From: Porphyromonadaceae bacterium
GTDB taxonomy: Bacteria; Bacteroidota; Bacteroidia; Bacteroidales; Paludibacteraceae
Assembly: GCA_905372135.1 (NCBI GenBank)
Contig: CAJPNS010000002.1
Coordinates: 1 to 44,389 of the forward strand
Length of the DNA: 44,389 nucleotides
Reading direction: 5' to 3'
The notes below the pieces were generated by a model. It was not told where the DNA came from. It saw only the letters and a program-made list of their open reading frames with translations, and ran no database searches. Position numbers and translations under genes: made by a program. Shown in pieces: positions 31,886-41,700 of the stretch. Each line of letters starts with the position of its first letter. Position 1 is the stretch's first letter.

Positions 31886-33766
31886 TTATTCGCACTCAAA
31901 CGGATAATGTACCTGAGCATAAGGCATAGCACCGCTATCGAACCATACGTCTATGAGGTCGGCTTCTCTCCTCATCGGCTTGCCCGAAGGCGATACCAGA
32001 ATTATATTGTCTACATACGGACGATGCAGGTCGATATTCTTCTCGCTGTAATTATCGGCAGTATAGACTCCTACCTCGAAGTTCTTATACGGGTTTTCGG
32101 TCATTATGCCTGCCTCGATAGACTTGTCTATCTCCTCGATGAGCTCTGCCACAGAGCCGATACATATCTCTTCCTGTCCGTCGTCGGTACGCCATATCGG
32201 CAGCGGAGTACCCCAATAGCGGCTACGCGATAGGTTCCAGTCTTGTAGGTTTTCGAGCCATTTGCCGAAACGCCCCGACCCTGTCGATTGAGGCTTCCAG
32301 TTGATGGTATCGTTGAGGGCAATCATCTCGTCTTTTACCGCAGTAGTACGGATAAACCACGAGTCGAGCGGATAATATAATACGGGTTTGTCCGTACGCC
32401 AGCAGTGCGGATAGTTGTGGGTGTGTTTCTCTATCTTGAATACCTGTCCACGCTGCTTGAGCTCCATACAGATGTCTACATCGAGAGTAACGTCGGTATC
32501 GCTCAGATGTTGATCGTAAGCATTTTTCACAAAACGCCCCGCCCACTGTCGGTATGACGGCAGATTGACATTAGTTTTTACAAAATTATCGTCCAAATCG
32601 CTTATGTCGAAATATTTTCCCGTCAGGTCTACCATCGGACGAGTGTCGCCTTTCTTATCTACCACAAACAGCGGAGCGATGCCGTTCTGTTTTGCGACCT
32701 TGTCGTCGTCGGCACCAAAGGTAGGAGCGATGTGTACGATACCGGTACCGTCTTCGGTAGTTACGAAGTCGCCGCAGATAACCCTGAAAGCCGATAGCTT
32801 GCTGCCTGCAAGTACGGGATTTACCCAGTCGAAGAGCTGTTCGTACTCGATACCTTCCATATCTTTACCGCTAAACTTAGCCAAGAGCTCATATTCGTTT
32901 TTGCCGACTACACTTGCCAAAAGCGATTCGGCAAGTACCACCGTTACACTCTGTTTGGTGTATTGGTTTTGCGTTTTTATCAATACGTAATCGATATTTG
33001 CTCCTACTGCCAGAGCAGTGTTCGAGGGCAACGTCCAAGGTGTCGTAGTCCAAGCTACGAAAAATACGGGCTCGCTGCCTGCTTTTTGTATAAGAGCCTG
33101 TGCCTGAGGAGTACTGTTTTTAACTTTGAACTGAGCAATGCAGGTAGTGTCTTTCACATCGCGATATGCTCCGGGCTGATTGAGTTCGTGCGTACTCAAC
33201 CCCGTACCGGCAGCAGGCGAATAGGGCTGTATGGTATATCCCTTGTACAGCAACCCTTTATCGTACAACTGTTTGAGCAAATACCAGAGCGTCTCTATAT
33301 AACGGTTATCGTAGGTTATATACGGGTCTGTCATATCCACCCAATAGCCCATCTTCTTCGTAAGGTCTTCCCACTCGCGTGTATATTTCATCACCTCACG
33401 CCTACAAGCATCGTTGTACTGCTCCACAGAGATGTTTTTGCCAATATCTTCTTTGGTGATTCCCAGCATTTTCTCCACACCGAGCTCCACGGGCAACCCG
33501 TGTGTATCCCAGCCGGCTTTGCGTTTTACCTGATAGCCCTGCATAGTCTTGAAGCGGCAAAAGACATCTTTTATGGTACGAGCCATCACGTGATGTATAC
33601 CCGGCATACCGTTTGCAGACGGCGGTCCCTCGTAGAATACGAACGAGCGATGTCCTTGGCGTTCTTCCACAGAGCGATGGAAGACATTGTTTTCTTCCCA
33701 ATACTGCAATATATCTTTATTTATATCGGAGAGGTTAAGTCCCTTGTGTTCACGAAAATACTTCAT
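31886..33766 (-). pseudogene. ileS: Isoleucyl-tRNA synthetase, N-terminal 626 residues only (3' truncated)
   Basis: Isoleucyl-tRNA synthetase charges tRNA-Ile and edits valine. The frame begins normally: the HIGH-equivalent PPSANGMPGIHHVMART (48-64), KRKAGWDTHGLPVE, and the editing domain with WTTTPWTLPSNTALAVG and GTGIVHIAPTFGADD. SRSRYWGTPLPIW and DVWFDSGAMPYAQVHYPFE follow. It stops two residues after that, about halfway through the 1,100-plus residues typical of this family. The KMSKS loop, the last part of the catalytic domain and the whole anticodon-binding domain are missing. No frame of the window encodes them. As it stands it cannot aminoacylate; an intact copy elsewhere, or a rearrangement or assembly join at about 31.88 kb, is implied. 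Confidence 0.88.
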
Positions 33767-33792
33767 TTTATCGATTTCTTTTTACGAAGTCG

Positions 33793-33800
33793 CAAAGTTA
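33793..33800 (-). promoter_or_regulatory. -7 box (TAACTTTG) for ileS
   Basis: TAnnTTTG match 27 bp upstream of the ATG at 33766, so the 5' control region of the truncated gene looks intact. Confidence 0.55.
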
Positions 33801-33865
33801 CAACTTTTTTTGGAGAATTACCTGCAGAAAAACCTTCTCTGTTTGTCGCTCTACATTGATATATA

Positions 33866-33902
33866 AAAAACTACCTCTCGTAAAATGATACGGGCGGTAG
33901 TT
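33866..33902 (-). terminator. Terminator of the Skp-like lipoprotein gene
   Basis: On the minus strand AACTACC pairs with GGTAGTT, partly extended inward, and runs into a TTTTTT tract (33866-33871 in plus coordinates). Confidence 0.7.
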
Positions 33903-33938
33903 TGTGTTATTGGCTAAAACAAATCCGTATGTGTTTTT

Positions 33939-34523
33939 TTATTTCTTAAGTCGTGAGTTCAGATATTCGAGTACCTCGTCGGTAACTATCAAAGCGTCGT
34001 CGGCATACAATACATTGCCGTTCTGAGAGTTTGTCGATATTATCATAGCGAAGCGCTTAGGCTTGTTTATAGCCTCTATAGCCATCGAGAGGCTGTCTTC
34101 GATTTGTCTCGAGAGCTTCTGTTGGTTTTCTATGAGCTTATCTTCGAGCGAATCTTTGTATTTGGCAAGCTCTTCGCCTTTGCGTTGCAGGCGGGCTTCT
34201 TCTTCTTCTTTCCTTTTGACACTCATAAAGCCGTTGTTGGCTTGTTTTGTCTGGAAGTCGATCACTTCGCGTTGGAATGCCTCTGTCCGTGTGCGGAGTA
34301 TGCGTTGGCTCTCTTCCATCTTCTTTATCATCGATTCTCGAGCCTCGATAGCAAAGGTATATTTTGCCAAAATGGAGTCTGTATTTACTACTCCCAATAC
34401 GAAAGCGGCAGTGTCGTTTTTTATGGTCGGAAGAGCCTCGTTTGTGTTTGCCTCTTTCGACGTTTTGCCTTTACAAGATACCAATAGCGATAATGCTACT
34501 AAAAACAATAGTGATTTTCTCAT
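33939..34523 (-). CDS. OmpH/Skp-like periplasmic chaperone, lipoprotein form
   Basis: The 194-residue protein has a lipoprotein signal (MRKSLLFLVALSLLVSC; lipobox LVSC). A short beta strand follows (AFVLGVVNTDSILAKY), then a long charged coiled coil (about 60-145) and a C-terminal strand (FAMIISTNSQNGNVLYADDALIVTDEVLEYLN). This is the Skp/OmpH fold, whose trimers hold unfolded outer-membrane proteins. The lipid anchor differs from the soluble Skp of E. coli. It is probably monocistronic, since both a promoter box and a terminator flank it. Confidence 0.85.
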   Translation of the reverse strand: MRKSLLFLVALSLLVSCKGKTSKEANTNEALPTIKNDTAAFVLGVVNTDSILAKYTFAIEARESMIKKMEESQRILRTRTEAFQREVIDFQTKQANNGFMSVKRKEEEEARLQRKGEELAKYKDSLEDKLIENQQKLSRQIEDSLSMAIEAINKPKRFAMIISTNSQNGNVLYADDALIVTDEVLEYLNSRLKK

Positions 34524-34547
34524 TGTCTAATGATTTATATGTTCGTG

Positions 34548-34555
34548 CAAAGATA
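34548..34555 (-). promoter_or_regulatory. -7 box (TATCTTTG) for the Skp-like gene
   Basis: TAnnTTTG match 25 bp upstream of the ATG at 34523. Confidence 0.55.
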
Positions 34556-34590
34556 ATATATTTATTTCTATCTCACACATACAATAATAG

Positions 34591-35613
34591 TTAAATCACA
34601 CTATTTGCGTATGTCGTACATCTGTTTTTTGATAAATATTCCTCTTTTAGGGCGATATTGTTTGTTAAAATAGGAGCATTCACTCCCGTGCCTACTCTCT
34701 GTTGCGACTCTTCTACGATAGCCTCGTCCCACACCCCCATATCTATGAACGACTGCAAGAGCTGCCTCCCTCCTTCCACTATTACCGATACTACTCCTTG
34801 TCGGTACAAGAAGTCGAGCATTTGGGGGATGATATTTTGCCCGAAATCGAGCTTTACAAAGACGATATTTAGGTGCGTTTCGTCTTTGATATCGTTAAAA
34901 ACGATGGTCTGTGCCGTGCCGTCGAATACCCGATAATTACGGGGTATTCGCAGATTTCTGTCTATAAAAATCCTTATCGGATTTCTTCCTGTCCACTTGC
35001 TTACGGTCAGATGAGGATTGTCGAGAAAGACGGTGCGTGTGCCTACCATTATTGCGGCTTCGCGGGTGCGGATTTGGTGGTTGAGAGTTTTGGTGATGGT
35101 GTTCGAGATTTTGAGCGGAGGCAGCTCGGGGCTCTCTCTGACGATATCGATAAAACCGTCGGCGGTCTGTGCCCATTTCAGTATTATGTACGGGCGATGC
35201 CGCTTTGTAAAGGCGATAAATCGCCTATTGAGCAGGTGGCATTCTTCGGCTAATACTCCTTCCGTAACATCGATACCTGCCTGCCGAAGCAGACCGATGC
35301 CTTTTCCGTTTGCTTTGGGGTCGACATCGCGCATACCTACGACGACGCGGGGGATGCCGCTTTTTATAATCGACTGTGAGTCGGAAGGCTCGATGTTAAC
35401 GTATAGAGTAGAGTGTCGGAGCAGCGATTTGTCACTTACCGCAGCAATAGCCTTCTGCTCTGCGTGAAGCTCGCCGCAACGACCATACCCCTCGCCGATG
35501 ATTTTACCGCTGTGTACCACAACCGCACCTACCAGAGGACTTGGCGAGGTCTGTCTTTCGGCATAGCGGGCAAGAGTAAGGCATCTATTGATATGGATTT
35601 CATCGTTGTTCAT
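34591..35613 (-). CDS. ribD: RibD-like riboflavin biosynthesis protein with degenerate deaminase domain
   Basis: RibD deaminates and then reduces the pyrimidine intermediate of riboflavin synthesis. The reductase half is well kept (about 145-340; RPYIILKWAQTADGFID, LNHQIRTREAAIMVGTRTVFLDNPHLT, VSVIVEGGRQLLQSF). The deaminase half (1-140) keeps HAE (H50, E52), but the usual EPC...TPPC segment with two zinc-ligand cysteines is gone: the sequence passes from LYVNIEP straight to SDSQSIIKSG. The usual TSPNPxVG also reads TSPSPLVG. The remainder aligns in frame, so this is an internal deletion, not a frameshift. It may have reductase activity only. The ATG at 35613 is preferred over a TTG at 35619. 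Confidence 0.85.
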   Translation of the reverse strand: MNNDEIHINRCLTLARYAERQTSPSPLVGAVVVHSGKIIGEGYGRCGELHAEQKAIAAVSDKSLLRHSTLYVNIEPSDSQSIIKSGIPRVVVGMRDVDPKANGKGIGLLRQAGIDVTEGVLAEECHLLNRRFIAFTKRHRPYIILKWAQTADGFIDIVRESPELPPLKISNTITKTLNHQIRTREAAIMVGTRTVFLDNPHLTVSKWTGRNPIRIFIDRNLRIPRNYRVFDGTAQTIVFNDIKDETHLNIVFVKLDFGQNIIPQMLDFLYRQGVVSVIVEGGRQLLQSFIDMGVWDEAIVEESQQRVGTGVNAPILTNNIALKEEYLSKNRCTTYANSVI

Positions 35614-35636
35614 CGGCAATGGTCTATATTACGCCA

Positions 35637-35644
35637 CAAAATTA
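35637..35644 (-). promoter_or_regulatory. -7 box (TAATTTTG) for ribD
   Basis: TAnnTTTG match 24 bp upstream of the ATG at 35613. Confidence 0.5.
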
Positions 35645-35735
35645 TATAAATATTAGACAATAGCTCTTAGTTGAACGATTGCGAAGCCTGTATGCCATTG
35701 ATTATTAAAAATTTTTTACATAGAGAAAAAATTAC

Positions 35736-35743
35736 TACCTTTG
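35736..35743 (+). promoter_or_regulatory. -7 box (TACCTTTG) for the giant BspA-like gene
   Basis: TAnnTTTG match 53 bp upstream of the ATG at 35796. Confidence 0.6.
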
Positions 35744-35795
35744 CACCCCGAAAACTCGTAATTAATAATTATAAAATCAAAACACAAAACACGAT

Positions 35796-38700
35796 ATGAA
35801 AAAAGCAATACTTTTTCTATTTTTCTTCGCTGCCCTCGCTTCCGTAGCCGTAGGGCAAAATGCTACTGATTGGTTTATAACAGTATGGAAACCTGAGGGG
35901 ACTACTATTAGTTTTAATGCTACCGGTAATGGATATACTTTGAAGTGTGTCCAACTCGATGGTTCGGGCAATGAAATTCCTTCTACAATGCAGACGTTTA
36001 CGGGAGTCAACGGAAGCTACACTATAACAACAGGAATTACGGCAGGACAGCTGTACCGTATATATGCATACGGCGGTACTTTCAATAAGGTAAACTTTTT
36101 TAATTTGAAAACCCTCCTAAAAGTAGAGCAGTGGGGTACTACCGTATGGAGTTCTTTTTATCAAGCATTTAAGGACTGTAGCATTCTTGACGTAACTGCC
36201 ACAGATATCCCCAATCTTTCTATTTGCCAAAACTTGAGTAGTATGTTTTCAGGTTGCACAAGCCTTGTAAATGCCAATGGCTCTATATCTGGCTGGCAGA
36301 CGGCGAATGTTACCGATATGAATAATATGTTCGATGGAGCAACTGCATTCAATCAGCCGTTAAATTGGAATACACAGAATGTTACCAATATGAGTACGAT
36401 GTTCACCAGTGCTACGGCATTTAATAGTGCATTAAATTTCAATACTCAGAATGTTACCAATATGAGTATGATGTTCGCCAACGCCACTTCATTCAATCAA
36501 CCGCTAAACTGGAATACTCAGAATGTTACCGATATGAGTATGATGTTCTTCTCTGCCACTTCATTCAATCAACCGCTAAACTGGAATACTCAGAATGTTA
36601 CCAATATGAGTATGATGTTCTTCCAAGCTACGGCATTTAATAGTGCATTAAATTTCAATACTCAGAAAGTTACCAATATGAGCCAAATGTTCTCCGGCGC
36701 AACTTCATTCAATCAACCAATAGGTAACTGGAACACACAGAAAGTTACCGATATGTCTCATATGTTCTCCGGCGCAACTTCATTCAATCAACCAATAGGT
36801 AACTGGAACACACAGAAAGTTACCGATATGTGGAATATGTTCTTCTCTGCCACTTCATTCAACCAACCGCTCGATAGTTTTAAGATAAATGATATTACCA
36901 CGATGACGAATATGCTTCAAGGTAGCGGTATGAGCTGCCAAAATCTCTCGTCGACACTCGACGGCTGGGCTACGCAGGCTACGGCTCTCGGTAAAAACAA
37001 TGTATACTTGGGTCAAATCGGTTACTACAACGAGACGGGTAAGGCTGCTATCAATACTCTTAAGAACAATCACAACTGGACTATCACGGGCGGGCAGTTT
37101 GCTCCCGGATGTATCTTGCCCGATGACTGGTTCGTAACCGTATGGGATATAACCAAGCCTACCGACCGTACAAACGACAACCCTGCTTCGACCATAGCAT
37201 TCCCTTGTTTTGGTAGTGGCTATACGCTATATTGGGAAGACGCAGACGACCCTACTCCTCCAGGGAAACACGGTACCGTAACCGTAACGACGAGTCCGTA
37301 TTACCTCGCCGTACCTTCGGGTACGACAAAAGTACGTATCAAAGCACATAAAGGGAAAGGTACGTTGTCGACTATCTTACATGATATCGGGGGTGTCGAC
37401 CCTAAAAGGCTTATTGCCGTCGAGCAGTGGGGTACAACCAAATGGACTACTTTTGACAGAGCCTTTTACGGTTGCGAAAATATGGATGTAACTGCATCCG
37501 ACAAACCCGACCTTTCGGCTTGTCAGAACTTGAGGCGTATGTTTTTTAGTTGCAGAAGTCTTGCAAATGCCAATGGCTCTATATCCGGATGGCAGACGCA
37601 GAACATTACCAATATGGAACGCACGTTTTCAAGAACTACCGCTTTCAACAAGCCGCTCAACAATTGGAATACGGCAGAAGTTACCAATATGAACGGTATG
37701 TTCCAAGAATCCGGATTCAACCAATCGCTCGACAATTGGAATACGTCGAAAGTTACCGATATGGGCAGTATGTTCTATGGAAATACTGTATTCAACCAAC
37801 CGCTTAATAGTTGGGATGTCTCGAAAGTTACCGATATGAACAATATGTTCGGTAGAGCAACTTCGTTTAATCAGGATATAAGTAGCTGGAATACGGGCAA
37901 GGTTACCGATATGTGGAATATGTTCCTCTTTGCCACTGCATTCAACCAACCGCTCGACAACTGGAATACTGCGGAGGTTACGAATATGATAAATATGTTC
38001 TACGGAGCTACCGCATTTAATCAACCGCTAAATAGTTGGAATACTGCGAAAGTTACGAATATGAGTAGTATGTTCAACATCGCAACTTCGTTTAATCAAC
38101 CGCTAAATAGCTGGAACACAGCAAAAGTTACCAATATGAGTTATATGTTCTCCGGAGCAACTTCGTTTAATCAACGGCTCGATAGTTTTAAGATAAATGA
38201 TATTACCGCAATGGAAAGTATGTTCAGTAACTGCGGTATGAGTTGCGAAAATCTCTCTACTACACTCGACAGCTGGGCTACGCAGGCTACGGCTCTCGGT
38301 AAAAACAATGTAAACTTAGGTCAAATCGGTTACTACAACGAGACGGGTCAGGCGGCTATCAATACTCTTAAGAACAATCACAACTGGACTATCACGGGCG
38401 GGCAATTTGCTCCCGGATGTATCTTGCCCACATACTACGTCTCGGAGTGGGACTTGTCGAAGCCGGTGTGGCCTACTCGCCCCGATGCTGCTACTACGCT
38501 CGTAACAAACTTAGTAGGTGGAGAGTTTACACTAATGTGGGAAAACTTGAATAATCCCTCCGACAACGGTTTTGTTACCATAGCCTCAGGTACGCCGACA
38601 AATCCTTGTAAAATTCCAGGTCTTACGGCAGGAGCCAAGTATCGTGTCGTAGCCTTCTCACCCAATCCCGCAGGACTTACCGGTTTATGTGCCGAGAAAG

Positions 38701-41700
38701 CCGATAATCAAAGGCTTATCAAGGTAACCCAGTGGGGTACTACCCAATGGACTTCGCTTACAAAAGCTTTCAGTGGTTGCGGCAATATGGATGTAACGGC
38801 TACCGACAAGCCCGACCTTTCGGTAGTAACTGACCTATCGTATATGTTTGAAAGTTGTGGGCTCGTTTATAATACCTCTATAAACGATTGGGATGTCTCA
38901 CATATTACTAATATGAGTAATATGTTTGCTGCTGCAACCGAATTTAATCAACCGCTTAATAGCTGGGATGTATCGCATGTTACCGATATGAGCTATATGT
39001 TTGCCGAAGCGTTAAGGTTCAATCAACCGCTAAATAATTGGATTGTTTCGAATGTAAAAAATATGTCGGGTACGTTTGCGGCAGCAATGAAATTCAACCA
39101 AAACATAAATAGTTGGGATGTGTCGAATGTAACCGATATGAGCAATATGTTTGGTACTGCAAGAGACTTCAACCAGCCGCTTAACAATTGGACTACTTCA
39201 AAAGTTACCAATATGAGCGGTATGTTTGGCAGTGCAGAGGCATTCAACCAAGATATAAATAGCTGGGACGTATCGAAGGTTACAAATATGGAGAGTATGT
39301 TCAACAGAGCCAAAGCATTCGATAAGCCGCTAAATAACTGGGACGTATCGTCTGTAAACAAAATGACAGGTATGTTTGGCGGAACGGAGGCATTCAACCA
39401 AGATATTACGGGCTGGAATGTATCGGCGGTAACCAATATGCAGAGTATGTTTGAGCGAGCATTGGTATTCAATCAAGATATCAAGGGTTGGGATACTCGC
39501 AATGTTACCGATATGCGAAGTATGTTTAAGCAGGCAGCCGCTTTCGACCGAGATCTCGGCTTGCTTCGTATCGATGCTCTTACTAACGGCATGGAGATGT
39601 TTGCCTCTTCGGGTATGAGCTGCGACAACTACTCCAAGACCCTCAAGGGCTGGGCAGAGAGCAGCCACACGCCATCGAATGTAAACTTCGCCACACAGAC
39701 AGGTACTCCGTACGGACGCCACGGCAAGCCACACCGCGATAAACTCACGTCGCAGAAGAGCTGGACTATCTCGGGCGACAACCTCGACCTCGCTTGCAGT
39801 ATCGGTCTTATCACTCCCGATGTATACGTCTCAGAATGGGATATGTCGAAGCCACATAGTACGGGAAATGCTACGGAACTTGCTACTAACTTCTTAGGTA
39901 CTAACTTCGTAGTAGAGTATATCAACTTGGCAGACCCTACCGATAAAGGCATAGTAACCAACGCCAACGGTGTGCTTTACTCACCGTTTAAACTTACAGG
40001 TCTTAGGGCAAATGCCAAATACCGCCTTATAGCCTACGCCAACCCCGGTGTGCCGGGAAGTGTCTTTAAGGGACTGAATGCGTCCGGAAGCGACGCCAAA
40101 AGGCTCTCGAAAGTAACTCAGTGGGGTACCAACGTGTGGACATTACTGGTTGGAGCATTCGAATCTTGCATAAATATGGACGTAACGGCTACCGACCGTC
40201 CTACACTTACGGGAGGAATAAGCCTTGCTTCTATGTTCAGAGGTTGCACGTCGCTTGTATACAATCCATCTATAAATAATTGGGGGACTGCAGATGTTAC
40301 CAATATGGGAAGTATGTTCTCAGGAGCTACCTCATTCAACCAACCGATAAGCAGTTGGAATACGGGAAGTGTCACCGATATGGGCAATATGTTCTCAGGC
40401 GCTACCTCATTCAACCAACCGATAGGTAACTGGAATACTGGTAATGTTACCGATATGGCTTATATGTTCGAAGGAGCTACCTCTTTCAATCAACCTATAA
40501 ACTGGAACGTACAGAATGTCATTCTCATGAGAGGTTTGTTAAAAGGTGCTACGTCGTTCAACAAACCCTTTGGTACTACTTTTGCCTCCAGTCTGACAAA
40601 CACACTTGATATCAGTAGAATGTTCGAGGGAGCAACTTCTTTCAACCAACCGATAGTTAACTGGAATACTGTGAGTGTTAATATTGTGGAAGATATGTTC
40701 TATAATGCCACTTCGTTCGACCAGCCTCTCGACGGCTTGAAGTTCGACTCTCGTCCGTCGATGGGCAATATGTTGTACAATAGCGGTATCAGCTGCCACA
40801 ACCTTTCGGTTACTTTCGATGCTTGGGCTACACAGGCTACGGCTCTTAGCTATACGGGCGTAACCTTGAATCTCGATGCAAACAAGTACTACAATGCACA
40901 GGGGCAGACAGCTCTCAATACCCTTACAACCGCTCCTCTCAACTGGACTATCACCGGTGGTACCTTTGCCGCAGACTGTTTTACTCCCAACGATTGGTTC
41001 GTTACAGTGTGGGATTTGACGAAGCCTACCAACCGTACAAACCATAACCCCGCTTCTACGATATCTTTCGGTGTTTCAGGTAGCAATTATAAAATATATT
41101 GGGAAGATGTAAACAATCCATTGACACACGATACGTTAACGGTACCGTTTTCGTCGTTCATTAATCGGTTTTACCTTACCGTACCGGCGGGTACCACTAA
41201 AGTACGTATCAAAGCATATAAAGGAAGAGGTTCTCTTAATAGTCTCCGAAACATGAATATCGATGACCCTGAAAGACTTATTGCAGTAGAACAGTGGGGT
41301 ACTGCTCAGTGGAGTTCGTTCGAATATGCATTCCATTTATGTAAAAATATGGATGTTACTGCCACCGACCGCCCGAACTTAACCGCTTGCACCTCTTTAG
41401 GCGGTATGTTTCATAAATGTACAAGTCTTGTAAATGCAAATGGCTCTATTTCGAGTTGGAATACAGAGAATATTACCACTATGATAGGTATGTTCTCAGG
41501 AGCTACGTCATTCAACCAACCGTTGAATTGGAATACCGAGAATGTTACCGATATGGCTGAGATGTTCGAAGGAGCTACGTCGTTCAATCAACCGTTGAAT
41601 TGGAATACCGAGAAAGTTACTACAATGCAAGCTATGTTCGCGGAAGCTACGTCGTTCAATCAACCTCTTAATTTCAATACACAGAATGTTACTCGACTGG

